Shown: positions 43,413-52,854 of the stretch, in pieces
Numbering within the stretch: position 1 is the stretch's first letter
Layout: each line of letters opens with the position of its first letter
From: Paludibacteraceae bacterium
Lineage (GTDB): Bacteria; Bacteroidota; Bacteroidia; Bacteroidales; Paludibacteraceae
Assembly (NCBI GenBank): GCA_017542915.1
Contig: JAFXWI010000043.1
Span: 1 to 52,890, forward strand
Direction: 5' to 3'
Length of the DNA stretch: 52,890 nucleotides
Translations under genes and position numbers: made by a program
The notes under the pieces: generated by a model
Databases searched by the model: none
What the model was told of the DNA's origin: nothing
The model's input: the letters and a program-made list of their open reading frames with translations, nothing else

Positions 43413-45461
43413 ATGTCAAATGGAAAGAAGCGGATCAATCCGCAAATGAATAACAACGAGCAGCCTTCGGGTCCGCGTAGATGGGGTAGCATCCTCCTCT
43501 ATACGATCGTCTTTGCGCTTTTGGGAATGTATTTCTTTGGCAATGACGACCGTCGCGGAGCGAGCAAGGAGCTCAGTTATACCAAACTAACGGCGTATAT
43601 CGAGGCGGACGCGGTGGATAAGATCACCGTGTATGACGACCTCAGTCTCAAAGCTACCGTCAAACCCTCCAAGTACACTTTAGTGTTCAGTTCGCAGGGA
43701 GACGGTGAGCAGGCACGCGGGCAGCTGCAGGTACAGGTGCCTTCCGTGGAGGAGTTCGCCAAGTATATCGACACGGTCAACGCTTCGCGTAAGGCGAACG
43801 GTTTGGCGGTGATCGACGTGAAATACGACAAGTCGCACGACTACTGGTATCTGCTGCTGGTCAATATCCTGCCTTTTGCGCTGATCATCTTCTTCTTTGT
43901 GATGATGAGCCGCGGCATAGGCGGTGCAGCAGGTGGTATCTTCGGTGTGGGCAAGGCGAAAGCGCAGCTTTTTGACCGCGATAAGAAGGACAAAGTGACC
44001 TTCGCTGACGTAGCCGGTCTGTATGGCGCTAAGCAGGAGGTGCAGGAGATAGTGGCTTTCCTCAAGAACCCCGAGAAATACACGGAGATAGGTGCCAAGA
44101 TCCCGAAAGGCGCGCTGTTGGTAGGTCCTCCGGGAACGGGTAAGACCCTCTTGGCGAAAGCCGTAGCCGGTGAAGCCGACGTGCCGTTCTTCTCGATGAG
44201 CGGTTCGGATTTCGTGGAGATGTTCGTGGGCGTAGGAGCAAGCCGTGTGCGTGATCTCTTTGCGCAGGCGAAAGCGAAAGCGCCGTCAATCATCTTCATC
44301 GATGAGATAGACGCTATCGGTCGTGCGCGTGGTAAGAACGTCATGACCGGCGGTAACGACGAGCGGGAATCGACCCTCAACCAGCTGCTGACGGAGATGG
44401 ACGGTTTCGGTACCAACTCGGGTGTGATCATCTTGGCGGCTACGAACCGTGCCGACGTGCTCGATGCTGCCCTGCTGCGTGCCGGACGTTTTGACCGTCA
44501 GATCCATGTGGAGCTGCCCGACCTGCAGGAACGTAAGGAGATCTTCCAAGTACACCTCCGTCCGCTCAAACTCGATGATACGGTGGATATCGATTTCCTG
44601 AGCAAGCAGACCCCGGGTTTCTCGGGTGCCGACATCGCAAACGTGTGCAACGAGGCAGCGCTGATAGCGGCACGTGGGGAACGTAAGAAAATAGGCAAGC
44701 AGGATTTCATGGACGCTGTGGATCGTATCGTCGGCGGTTTGGAACGTAAGAACAAGATCATGACCGACGATGAGAAACGGTCGATCGCTTACCACGAAGC
44801 CGGACACGCGACCATCAGCTGGATGCTCCGTTGGGCAAACCCCTTGGTCAAAGTGACGATCGTGCCGCGTGGAATGGCTTTAGGCGCTGCGTGGTATCTG
44901 CCGGAAGAGCGGCAGTTGACCAACGAGGATCATATCCTCGACGAGCTCTGTTCGCTCTTGGGCGGACGTGCTGCCGAGCAGCTGTTCCTGAACCAGACCT
45001 CCACCGGTGCCCTCAACGACCTTGAGCGTGCTACCAAACAGGCGTACGCCATGGTGGCTTACTACGGAATGAGCGATAAACTGAAGGACATCAGTTTCTA
45101 TGACTCCACCGGTCGCTACGACTACGGCTTCACCAAGCCTTATTCGGAAGACACCGCGACCTTGATTGACGAGGAGACGAAGCGTATCATCGCTGACCAG
45201 ATGGCTCGTGCCAAGAAGATCCTGACCGACTACGAAGAGGGTCACCATCAGTTGGCACAGCTGCTCATCGACCGCGAGGTGATCACCTCCGAAGACGTAG
45301 AGCGTATCCTCGGTCCGCGTCCGTGGAAGAGCCGTGGAGACGAGCTGCTGGAGGTCAACGCAGCCCTCGCAGAAGCTCAGAAACCCAAGAAAAGAGTTAG
45401 TCGAAAGAAAAAAGTCGAAAGTCAAAAGAACGAAAATAACAATGAAGAAACTACTGCTTAA
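43413..45461 (+). CDS. ftsH: ATP-dependent zinc metalloprotease FtsH
   Basis: A 682-residue membrane AAA+ protease that degrades misfolded membrane proteins and regulators. Membrane segments at 25-42 and 145-165 flank the periplasmic domain. GPPGTGKT (238-245) is Walker A, '[11 protein letters not shown]' is Walker B, 'LLRAGRFDR' is the SRH, and HEAGH (461-465) binds zinc. The C-terminal tail (from about residue 655) is Lys-rich and encoded in part by AGTCGAAAG words. Its last 20 bp overlap the M16 peptidase gene. Confidence 0.97.
   Translation: MSNGKKRINPQMNNNEQPSGPRRWGSILLYTIVFALLGMYFFGNDDRRGASKELSYTKLTAYIEADAVDKITVYDDLSLKATVKPSKYTLVFSSQGDGEQARGQLQVQVPSVEEFAKYIDTVNASRKANGLAVIDVKYDKSHDYWYLLLVNILPFALIIFFFVMMSRGIGGAAGGIFGVGKAKAQLFDRDKKDKVTFADVAGLYGAKQEVQEIVAFLKNPEKYTEIGAKIPKGALLVGPPGTGKTLLAKAVAGEADVPFFSMSGSDFVEMFVGVGASRVRDLFAQAKAKAPSIIFIDEIDAIGRARGKNVMTGGNDERESTLNQLLTEMDGFGTNSGVIILAATNRADVLDAALLRAGRFDRQIHVELPDLQERKEIFQVHLRPLKLDDTVDIDFLSKQTPGFSGADIANVCNEAALIAARGERKKIGKQDFMDAVDRIVGGLERKNKIMTDDEKRSIAYHEAGHATISWMLRWANPLVKVTIVPRGMALGAAWYLPEERQLTNEDHILDELCSLLGGRAAEQLFLNQTSTGALNDLERATKQAYAMVAYYGMSDKLKDISFYDSTGRYDYGFTKPYSEDTATLIDEETKRIIADQMARAKKILTDYEEGHHQLAQLLIDREVITSEDVERILGPRPWKSRGDELLEVNAALAEAQKPKKRVSRKKKVESQKNENNNEETTA
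45396..45436. repeat. In-frame AGTCGAAAG word tract at the ftsH C-terminus
   Basis: TTAGTCGAAAG, AAAAAAGTCGAAAG and TCAAAAGAACG words. It encodes [12 protein letters not shown] of the disordered tail. Confidence 0.55.
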
Positions 45462-48246
45462 CTCCTTGCTGCTATTCGTAGCAATGAGCCTTGCGGCGCA
45501 AGAGGCGCCGGAGAAACTGCCGATCGACCCGCAAGTTCGTTACGGCAAGTTGGACAACGGATTGACTTATTACATCCGTCATAACGAGCAACCGAAACAA
45601 CGTGCTGAGTTCCACATCGCACAGGCCGTGGGTGCCATCCTCGAGGAGGATCATCAGAACGGTTTGGCGCACTTCTTGGAGCACATGGCGTTCAATGGTA
45701 CCCAGCATTTCCCGGGCAAAGGAATCATCAATTATTTCGAGTCCGTGGGTGTGAACTTCGGTGGAAACATCAACGCTTATACCTCCATCGACGAGACCGT
45801 CTATCGTCTCTCGGACGTGCCGACCTACCGTGCCGGTATCGTCGATAGTGCGTTGTTGGTCATGCATGACTGGAGTTGCGGTCTGCTCCTTCTGGACGAG
45901 GAGATCGATGCCGAGCGTGGCGTGATCCTCGAGGAGTGGCGTACCGGACGTACCGCACGCAGACGTATATGGAAGAAACTGAACGAGCTCATGTACCCGG
46001 GTACGCAGTACGCCAAACGCGATGTCATCGGCGACACCGCCGTCATCAATAACTTCGAGTACCAAGCGCTCCGTGACTACTACCATAAATGGTACGGTCC
46101 CGATAACCAAGCGATCATCGTAGTCGGTGACATCAACGTGGACAGTATTGAAGCGAAGATACGAGCCCTTTGGGCAGATGTACCTCGTCGCGCTAACTAC
46201 GGAGAGCGTCCGATCTACACCGTCAACCATAACGACAAACCGCTCGTTGCTATCGTCACCGATCCCGAAGCCGAAGGTAGCCGTATCACGTTCGAGTATA
46301 AGTTCGACCAGCTGCCCGAGATGCTGCAAGGTACCGCACAGGAGTATATGCTCAACGGAATGCGTGACTTGGTGTGCGAAATGCTCAATAACCGTTTCTC
46401 GGAACTGGCTCTCAACCCCGATGCTTCTTTCGCCGGAGCTCTGGCGTACTACGGCGAGACAGCGAAGAAGATGGACGCTTTTGAGGTGATCTTTGTGCCC
46501 AAAGAGGGACGTGAGACCGATGCCCTCAACGACCTGATCTTCCAACTGGAGAAGATGCACCGTTACGGCTTCACCAACGCGGAGTTGGAGCGTGCCAAGA
46601 ACGACAAACTCAACGCGATGGAGAAAGCTTACAACGAGCGTAACACCCAGAAGAACATTACCCTCGCTCGCGAATGTATCCGTCATTTCGAGAACGGCGA
46701 GTCGATGCCGGGTATCGAATGGGAGCACGATTTCGTGCAAGCTACCCTTCCGCTGGTATCGCTGGATGCTGTCAATAGCGTAGCGAAAGCGCTCATTCAT
46801 GCGAACCCGACCGTAGCTGTCTCCGGTCCCGAGAAAGAGGGTGTCAACATCCCGTCTGAGGCAACGATCTTAGCCGCTCTCTCTGCTCAGAGCGAGTTGG
46901 CTATCGAGGCACCGCAGGAGGAGCAGGTGGATACCGAGCTCGTGAAGAAAGCACCGCGTAAGGGTAAGATCAAGAACTTCCGCGAGAACACCACCATCGG
47001 CACCGTCGAATGGACGCTCTCCAATGGTATCAAGGTGGTCTTCAAACAGACTGATTTCAAGGCAGACGAGATCCTTATGCAGGCTTTCTCGAACGGTGGA
47101 TTGTCGCTCGTGAAGACCGAAGATCTGCCTTCGGCTGAGTTGGCTACGATGATCGTGGAGATGTCCGGTATAGGCTCTTTCAACGCTACCCAATTGGTAA
47201 AAGCTCTCTCGGGTAAGACTGTCTCCGTTTCGCCGGAGATCGACGAGTACTTAGAGCGCTTGACCGGCTCGTCTTCCGTCAAGGATTTTGAGACGATGCT
47301 CCAACTCATGTATCTCTATTTCACCGCTCCGCGTCGTGACGAGGAGGCTTATCAGACCACGCTTAACGTTCTTCGCAGTCAACTCGCTAACCGCGATAAG
47401 AACCCGAAGATCACGTTCTCTGACTCCGTACAGATGATGTCCACGAATCACTCGGAGCGTACGATCCTCATGACGATGGAGACGCTTGAGCGCGTGTCGC
47501 TGGACAAAGCCCTCGAGGTGTACAAAGAGCGTTTTGCAAACCCTGCGGACTTCACCTTCACCTTCGTCGGTAACATCAACCCCGCTGACCCGAAGGTCAA
47601 AGATCTGATCTGTCAGTGGCTCGGCGGTCTGAAGACCAAGAAGACCCGTGAGCAGGTAGTGGATCATCATATTCAGGTGGCTCCGGGCAAACAGAAGAAC
47701 TATTTCAGCCGTAAGATGGAGACCACTACGGCTTCCAACCGCATCCAATATACCTCGTACGACATGCCGTTCTCCATGGCTACCGAGCTCAATATGGAGA
47801 TGATCGGACGCATCCTCTCGACCCGCTATCTGGAGTCTATCCGTGAGCGTGAAGGTGGTTCGTACGGAGTAGGTACCTACGGCTACGCGTCGATGGTTCC
47901 GTCTCAGAAGGCAGTGCTCCTCATGCAGTTTGACACCGACCCGCTCAAACAGGAGCGCCTCATGCAAATCATCCACGAGGAGATAGATACCATCATTGCG
48001 AACGGTCCGTTAGCGAACGACTTGCAGAAAGAGAAAGAGTCGATGCTCAAGGATTTCCAAGAGGATCTGGAGAAGAACTCATGGCTGCGTTACGCGCTGC
48101 GGATGTACTACGGACATGACTTGGATTATATCAACGCCTATCGTCCCGCAGTGGAAGCCATCACGGCTGAGACCGTTCAGGCTACCCTCAAGCAACTCGT
48201 TTCTGCCGGCAACGTCTTCGAGGTAGTCATGTTCCCGGAGAAATAA
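45442..48246 (+). CDS. M16-family zinc peptidase (insulinase/pitrilysin type), exported
   Basis: A 934-residue protein with signal peptide [20 protein letters not shown]. The inverted zinc motif HFLEH is at 77-81, in 'NGLAHFLEHMAFNGT', and the third ligand is the Glu in 'ERGVILEEW'. Two M16 halves are fused: the second, from about residue 520, lacks the zinc motif, as in pitrilysin-type enzymes. It probably cleaves small peptides in the periplasm. The ATG at 45442 lies inside the end of ftsH (20-bp overlap), so the protease pair is translationally linked. Confidence 0.93.
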   Translation: MKKLLLNSLLLFVAMSLAAQEAPEKLPIDPQVRYGKLDNGLTYYIRHNEQPKQRAEFHIAQAVGAILEEDHQNGLAHFLEHMAFNGTQHFPGKGIINYFESVGVNFGGNINAYTSIDETVYRLSDVPTYRAGIVDSALLVMHDWSCGLLLLDEEIDAERGVILEEWRTGRTARRRIWKKLNELMYPGTQYAKRDVIGDTAVINNFEYQALRDYYHKWYGPDNQAIIVVGDINVDSIEAKIRALWADVPRRANYGERPIYTVNHNDKPLVAIVTDPEAEGSRITFEYKFDQLPEMLQGTAQEYMLNGMRDLVCEMLNNRFSELALNPDASFAGALAYYGETAKKMDAFEVIFVPKEGRETDALNDLIFQLEKMHRYGFTNAELERAKNDKLNAMEKAYNERNTQKNITLARECIRHFENGESMPGIEWEHDFVQATLPLVSLDAVNSVAKALIHANPTVAVSGPEKEGVNIPSEATILAALSAQSELAIEAPQEEQVDTELVKKAPRKGKIKNFRENTTIGTVEWTLSNGIKVVFKQTDFKADEILMQAFSNGGLSLVKTEDLPSAELATMIVEMSGIGSFNATQLVKALSGKTVSVSPEIDEYLERLTGSSSVKDFETMLQLMYLYFTAPRRDEEAYQTTLNVLRSQLANRDKNPKITFSDSVQMMSTNHSERTILMTMETLERVSLDKALEVYKERFANPADFTFTFVGNINPADPKVKDLICQWLGGLKTKKTREQVVDHHIQVAPGKQKNYFSRKMETTTASNRIQYTSYDMPFSMATELNMEMIGRILSTRYLESIREREGGSYGVGTYGYASMVPSQKAVLLMQFDTDPLKQERLMQIIHEEIDTIIANGPLANDLQKEKESMLKDFQEDLEKNSWLRYALRMYYGHDLDYINAYRPAVEAITAETVQATLKQLVSAGNVFEVVMFPEK

Positions 48247-48261
48247 TTAATAGCTTTGTAA

Positions 48262-48286
48262 ATTGTACATTGTACATTGTACATTG
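48262..48286. repeat. TTGTACA word tract at the lpxB start
   Basis: Three copies of TTGTACA/TTGTACAT ending in TTGAG. The last TTG (48284) is the probable lpxB start codon. Confidence 0.8.
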
Positions 48287-49384
48287 AGTAGGTTTTTTCT
48301 CATAGCAGGCGAAGCGTCGGGAGATCTGCACGCAGCAGCGCTCATAGAGCAGCTGCTGCGGCTTGATCCCGAGGCGCAGTGCGCAGGACTCGGCGGCGAC
48401 AAGATGGCTGATGCCGGGTGCCGCTTATATCAACATATTCGCCAAATGGCGTTTATGGGCTTTGCTGCGGTATTGGCTAATCTCGGTCAGATCCGCCGTA
48501 ACTTCCGCATTGCACAGCAAGCACTCCTCGATGAGAAACCCGACGCGCTGATCCTCATTGACTATCCGTCCTTTAACCTCCGTATAGCGAAGTTCTGCCG
48601 TACCCATCTGCCCAACACCAAGATTTACTACTATATCCCGCCTAAAGTGTGGGCTTGGAAAAAACGCCGTATTCACGAGATAGCCGCTCTTTGCGATGAG
48701 GTATTGGGTATCTTCCCCTTCGAGCCTGCTTTCTATGCCCAATACGGCTATTCCTGTACCTACGTCGGCAATCCCACCGCGGAAGAAATGGCAAATGTCA
48801 AATGTCAAATGACAAATGACAAATCGCTTCTTGCCATTCTCCCGGGCTCCCGTCCTTCGGAGATCAGTCATTGCCTGACGAAGATGCTCGATGCGGCAAG
48901 GCAGTATCCCGACTATCGTATCGTGGTCTGTGCAGCCCCGGGAATAGACGATGCTTTCTATGCGCCTTACCTGCGTGATGGGGAGACGCTGACGAGGGAC
49001 ACTTATTCTGCCGTGCAGCAAGCTGCTGCAGCAGTAGTCAACTCCGGTACCGCTACCTTGGAGACTGCTCTGATCGGTTGTCCGCAGGTAGCCGTCTATC
49101 ATCTGGCGCTCTCACCCCTCATCGGTCTGATCCGTTGGGCACACCCTCTGGTGTTCTCTATCCCCTATTTCACTTTGGTGAACATCATCGCAGGCAAAGA
49201 GGTCATCCGTGAGTGCGTTGCCAATGATTTCAAGACCGAGAAAGTGGCTGCCGAACTCGGTCGTTTGCTTACCGACGAGGCATACAAAAAAAATATGCTC
49301 GCGTCCTACGAGCATATTCGTTCTCTCTTGGGCACTCAGCCCGCTGCGGCTACTGCCGCTTCTATCATCACATCGAAACCATAA
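48284..49384 (+). CDS. lpxB: Lipid-A-disaccharide synthase
   Basis: A 366-residue GT19 enzyme that joins UDP-diacylglucosamine and lipid X during lipid A synthesis at the inner membrane. 'LIAGEASGDLHAAALI' opens the protein; 'LIDYPSFNLRIA', 'YYYIPPKVWAWKKRR', 'VGNPTAEEM', 'AILPGSRPSEI' and 'NSGTATLETALIG' follow. There is no ATG ahead of the conserved start: TTG at 48284 gives the normal length, another TTG at 48263 is possible, and a TAG closes the frame at 48251. Residues 169-181 are encoded by a CAAATGT word tract between the two Rossmann halves. Confidence 0.95.
   Translation: MSRFFLIAGEASGDLHAAALIEQLLRLDPEAQCAGLGGDKMADAGCRLYQHIRQMAFMGFAAVLANLGQIRRNFRIAQQALLDEKPDALILIDYPSFNLRIAKFCRTHLPNTKIYYYIPPKVWAWKKRRIHEIAALCDEVLGIFPFEPAFYAQYGYSCTYVGNPTAEEMANVKCQMTNDKSLLAILPGSRPSEISHCLTKMLDAARQYPDYRIVVCAAPGIDDAFYAPYLRDGETLTRDTYSAVQQAAAAVVNSGTATLETALIGCPQVAVYHLALSPLIGLIRWAHPLVFSIPYFTLVNIIAGKEVIRECVANDFKTEKVAAELGRLLTDEAYKKNMLASYEHIRSLLGTQPAAATAASIITSKP
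48788..48826. repeat. In-frame CAAATGT word tract inside lpxB
   Basis: CAAATGT, CAAATGT, CAAATGA, CAAATGA and CAAATCG in a row, read as ANVKCQMTNDKS. The same words close the window at 52860-52890. Confidence 0.85.
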
Positions 49385-49646
49385 GTGCCGCTAAGATATA
49401 CGGCAGGGCACCGATGAGGATTCCTTTACTAAGCCGCCATGTGTCCGTGGTGTAAAAGACAAAGATCAGTGCCAAATCCGGAAAGACGCTGACCAACAGC
49501 AGTTTGCTCAATACCCCTCCGGCTTGGAACTGCAAGGTCTGCAACGGATACCAGAGGTTCATCACATCGATGTACGTCAACCCGAAGATACCCGGTATCA
49601 GTATCCCTGCTACTATACCTATCCAATATCGGTCAAAGCGATCCAT
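49368..49646 (-). CDS. Small membrane protein, three helices
   Basis: A 92-residue protein of unknown function with hydrophobic segments at about 7-27, 44-64 and 72-90. It starts inside the end of surE (14-bp overlap) and converges on lpxB with a 17-bp overlap of coding ends. It is the last gene of the FKBP-DUF4827-glmM-surE run; its place suggests an envelope role but nothing more. Confidence 0.7.
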   Translation of the reverse strand: MDRFDRYWIGIVAGILIPGIFGLTYIDVMNLWYPLQTLQFQAGGVLSKLLLVSVFPDLALIFVFYTTDTWRLSKGILIGALPYILAALMVSM

Positions 49647-50376
49647 AGTCCGTCCAATCTATCGTAATAGGCGTAATGGAGAGCATCTGATGCTCCATTG
49701 CCCAGATATCGGTGTCGGTAGCCGAAGGCTCGTCATTGATGAACTCACCCGCTAATTTCCAACCGCTCGTTACTCCTTCCGGCAACGCCTCTTGCAGCGG
49801 TACCAACTCGTTTGCCCAATGCCCTACGCACTGTCTCGTCCAGCGGATACCTTCTATCTCGCCTACCGGCGCATTGATATTAAAGCACGTACGAGGCGCA
49901 ATACCGTCTTCCAACAGATGTTGCGTCACGTCCGTCAGGAAAGGCTGCAACCAGTGCAGATCGACGTCCAAGGCGTGGTCGTTGATAGACCAGCCGATTG
50001 CCGGAATACCTTTCTCTGCCGCTACCAGACACGCACCCATCGTACCCGAATACATGGTATTGACCGCTGCGTTACTGCCGTGGTTGATACCCGAGACGAC
50101 GAGGTCAATAGGCTTGTCCTTGAGGACGACCTCACGCGCTAATTTGATGCAGTCAGCAGGGGTGCCGTTGGTCGTATAGACCTCTGCACCGTTCAGGTCA
50201 TGTTCCTCTACGCGGCGCAGGTAGATAGGCGGTACGACGCTGATTGCCGCACCGAAACCGCTGCGCGCACCCTCAGGAGCAATCACCGTCACATGACCGA
50301 GCTTGGTCATCTCCTTGGCTAACAGACGAATACCTGCCGTACCCCATCCGTCATCGTTGACAACTACTATATTCAT
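49633..50376 (-). CDS. surE: 5'-nucleotidase SurE
   Basis: A 247-residue metal-dependent phosphatase acting on nucleoside 5'- and 3'-monophosphates. The N-terminal VVVNDDG (Asp8, Asp9) and 'VSGINHGSNAAVNTMYSGTMGACLVAAEKGIPAIGWS' (Asn-based metal site) are full family signatures. An unusual feature is Trp in NDDGWG. The adjacency of surE and lpxB is seen in other Bacteroidetes. Confidence 0.95.
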   Translation of the reverse strand: MNIVVVNDDGWGTAGIRLLAKEMTKLGHVTVIAPEGARSGFGAAISVVPPIYLRRVEEHDLNGAEVYTTNGTPADCIKLAREVVLKDKPIDLVVSGINHGSNAAVNTMYSGTMGACLVAAEKGIPAIGWSINDHALDVDLHWLQPFLTDVTQHLLEDGIAPRTCFNINAPVGEIEGIRWTRQCVGHWANELVPLQEALPEGVTSGWKLAGEFINDEPSATDTDIWAMEHQMLSITPITIDWTDYGSL

Positions 50377-50386
50377 TAACGATCGG

Positions 50387-50427
50387 AATTCTTAATTCTT
50401 AATTTTTAATTTTTAATTTTTAATTCT
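50387..50427. repeat. AT-only word tract between glmM and surE
   Basis: AATTCTTAATTCTTAATTTTTA-type words repeated five times. It supplies the stop codon of glmM (TTA at 50420-50422 on the plus strand). Confidence 0.85.
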
Positions 50428-51793
50428 TGACAACGTCTATCACTTGTTGTGCAAGCTCGTTGGCACGCTCCATGGTTGCAGCCTCTGAATAGACGCGGAT
50501 GATCGGCTCGGTGTTCGATTTGCGCAGATGAACCCATCCGTCCGCAAAATCGATCTTCACGCCGTCACGGTCATTGACGCGTTCGTTCCGATAGAGCTCT
50601 TTCACGCGTGCAAGGATGGCATCGACGTCCGTCTCCGGCGTGAGGTCAATACGGTTCTTGCTGATACAGTAGTCGGGCAGGGTACGACGCAGTTCGCTCA
50701 CTTTCATATTCAGATGTGCCAAATGGCTGAGGAACAGCGCAATACCTACCAACGCATCGCGACCGTAGTGGCACTCCGGATAGATGACTCCACCGTTGCC
50801 TTCACCTCCGATAACCGCGTGTACGCGTTTCATCTCCGCTACGACATTCACTTCGCCTACCGCGCTGGCACTATACTCGCCGCCATGAGCTCTCGTCACG
50901 TCGCTCAACGCACGGGTACTGGACATATTGCTGACCGTGTTGCCCGGGGTGTGACGCAGGATATAATCCGCTACGCTGACCAAGGTATATTCTTCGCCGA
51001 ACATCTCTCCGTTCTCGCAGATGATTGCCAAACGATCGACATCCGGATCCACTACAAAACCGACATCCGCCTTACCGCTCTTGAGCAGGTCGCTGATCTC
51101 GGTCAGGTGCTGAGGCAGCGGTTCGGGATTGTGGGGGAAACGACCATCCGGAGTGCAGTTCAGCTCGATGATGTTCGTTACGCCTACTGCTTTCAAGATC
51201 GCCGGTATAGCTAATCCGCCTACCGAGTTCACGCAGTCGATAGCTACCGTGAAATTCTTCTTCCGGATCGCCTCGGTATCTACTAATTTCAGTTTCAGTA
51301 CCTGCTCTATATGGTAGGGCAGGTAGTCCTTTTGGGTCATGTGTCCCAACTCATCCACCTCCGCAAAGCTGAAATCCTCTTTCTCTGCTAACGCCAACAC
51401 TCCCTTACCCTCGGCATCGTTGAGGAACTCACCCTTCTCGTTGAGCAACTTAAGGGCGTTCCACTGTTTGGGGTTGTGACTTGCGGTGAGGATGATACCA
51501 CCTGCTGCGTGTTCGCCGGTAACGGCTAACTCGGTTGTCGGCGTACTTGCCAAACCGATATTCACTACGTCGTAGCCCATCCCCATGAGCGTTCCGCAAA
51601 CGATCTGCTCGACCATCTGACCGCTCAGACGAGCGTCACGACCCACCACAATCACCTTGTTCTCCGGCATAGCTGCACGGCGTTGCGTGGCATAAGCAGC
51701 GGTGAAACGTACTATATCTACGGGATTCAGACCCTCTCCTACGCGACCACCGATAGTGCCGCGGATTCCTGAAATAGATTTTACTAAACTCAT
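50420..51793 (-). CDS. glmM: Phosphoglucosamine mutase
   Basis: A 457-residue alpha-D-phosphohexomutase making glucosamine-1-phosphate for UDP-GlcNAc, and so for peptidoglycan and lipid A. Catalytic Ser105 lies in TASHNP; the metal loop DPDVDRL is at 249-255; sugar-binding 'GGEGNGGVIYPECHYGRDAL' and the phosphate-binding 'RKSNTEPIIRVYSEA' follow. The ATG is 2 bp after the DUF4827 gene. A phosphomannomutase activity cannot be excluded from sequence alone. Confidence 0.9.
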   Translation of the reverse strand: MSLVKSISGIRGTIGGRVGEGLNPVDIVRFTAAYATQRRAAMPENKVIVVGRDARLSGQMVEQIVCGTLMGMGYDVVNIGLASTPTTELAVTGEHAAGGIILTASHNPKQWNALKLLNEKGEFLNDAEGKGVLALAEKEDFSFAEVDELGHMTQKDYLPYHIEQVLKLKLVDTEAIRKKNFTVAIDCVNSVGGLAIPAILKAVGVTNIIELNCTPDGRFPHNPEPLPQHLTEISDLLKSGKADVGFVVDPDVDRLAIICENGEMFGEEYTLVSVADYILRHTPGNTVSNMSSTRALSDVTRAHGGEYSASAVGEVNVVAEMKRVHAVIGGEGNGGVIYPECHYGRDALVGIALFLSHLAHLNMKVSELRRTLPDYCISKNRIDLTPETDVDAILARVKELYRNERVNDRDGVKIDFADGWVHLRKSNTEPIIRVYSEAATMERANELAQQVIDVVKN

Positions 51794-51795
51794 AT

Positions 51796-52329
51796 TTATG
51801 GTTTTACATTGATTTTCAATATATATACATAGGGCGTCACGGACATCTCATCCGCCTCAAAGCCCTGTTTGCTGGGCACGATGATCTCGCACTCGGAGTC
51901 CGAGTATTTCATTAGCCTTACCGCCTCGTGCCAGCCTACCGCTTCGCAGCTGCTCAGATTGCCGTATTGGAACTCATAGGGGTGCGCCTGTTCCATCGTC
52001 GTCCAGTAACTCAGTGTGTCCGGATTTTCCGTCAGGTCGAACTTCTTGTACCTCGTCACGATCACATCGTTCGCTTTCACTTGGATGCTGTCCCCGCGAC
52101 GACGCAGATGGAAGTACAACTCATCGTACCCGTCCACCTGATAGTAGTCCTTCTCGCCCCAAACATAGTTCTCTGCCGGTTCGGCGGTGAGGATATTCAG
52201 CCCTTTGCGGCTGATATAGTTATTAATCAGCTTCTTCTCTTTCTTGCGAAGGTTGGAATACGTGTTCGATTTGCATCCTACCATCGTCAAGGCGAGGCCT
52301 GCTAATAAGAGAAATACAATCTTTTTCAT
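51796..52329 (-). CDS. DUF4827-like lipoprotein
   Basis: A 177-residue lipoprotein (MKKIVFLLLAGLALTMVGCK, lipobox Cys19). 'YSNLRKKEKKLINNYISRKGLNIL' matches the opening of DUF4827 proteins of Bacteroides as I remember them; these are thought to have an FKBP-like fold. It directly follows the FKBP-like lipoprotein gene with no gap, and glmM follows after 2 bp. Function unknown. Confidence 0.7.
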   Translation of the reverse strand: MKKIVFLLLAGLALTMVGCKSNTYSNLRKKEKKLINNYISRKGLNILTAEPAENYVWGEKDYYQVDGYDELYFHLRRRGDSIQVKANDVIVTRYKKFDLTENPDTLSYWTTMEQAHPYEFQYGNLSSCEAVGWHEAVRLMKYSDSECEIIVPSKQGFEADEMSVTPYVYILKINVKP

Positions 52330-52854
52330 CTATTTAATCTCTAATTCAATCATTACATTTTCGTAAGGCGGCACCTGTGCCGTTCCTTTTATTCCGTAGG
52401 CGGCGTACCAAGGGGCAATAAGTCGCATCTTTGCGCCGTGATACCATTCTCGGATGTTCGCGTCAATGGCTGCGGGTACCTCGTATTTACCGGCTTTGAA
52501 CCGCTGTTCGGTGTCGCTGTAGAGCTTGCCCTCCAAACTGCTCACGCGCATATATACCGTGCATTCCTCGCCCTCATGGATCCTCTCCTCTTCTGTCCGA
52601 CCGACATCATACATATGCACCCACGTGCCCATTTCGTACTGGGCATAAGGTTCTCCTTGTGCCTCAACGAGGTGCAGCAACGTAGCGTCCGCACTCTCAC
52701 GGAGCTGCTGATTGAGTTCCAGCAGCGCCAACTGCGTACTGTCCGCTTTCGGCGTCTCGCCTTTACGCTGACTCGGTATCTGCGGTCCTTTCCCTCCGCA
52801 ACTCACCAGCACCGCCGCACAACTAACTACTATAAACTTATAAACTTCTCTCAA
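52330..52854 (-). CDS. FKBP-type peptidyl-prolyl isomerase-like lipoprotein
   Basis: A 174-residue lipoprotein with lipobox VSC at Cys19. The C-terminal half has the FKBP pattern: 'GKLYSDTEQRFKAGKYEVPAAIDANI', then 'GAKMRLIAPWYAAYGIKGTAQVPPYENVMIELEI', where the Pro-Tyr-Glu strand and terminal beta strand are typical. It resembles envelope FKBPs of the GldI type. The start is TTG (complement of 52852-52854): a TGA lies two codons upstream inside the word tract and there is no nearby ATG. It is the first visible gene of the operon; its promoter is outside the window. Confidence 0.78.
   Translation of the reverse strand: MREVYKFIVVSCAAVLVSCGGKGPQIPSQRKGETPKADSTQLALLELNQQLRESADATLLHLVEAQGEPYAQYEMGTWVHMYDVGRTEEERIHEGEECTVYMRVSSLEGKLYSDTEQRFKAGKYEVPAAIDANIREWYHGAKMRLIAPWYAAYGIKGTAQVPPYENVMIELEIK

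Noticed and set aside
45472..46800. 442-codon open frame on the minus strand across the M16 gene
   Set aside because: A shadow of the zinc peptidase gene, whose HFLEH motif and signal peptide are clear on the plus strand.
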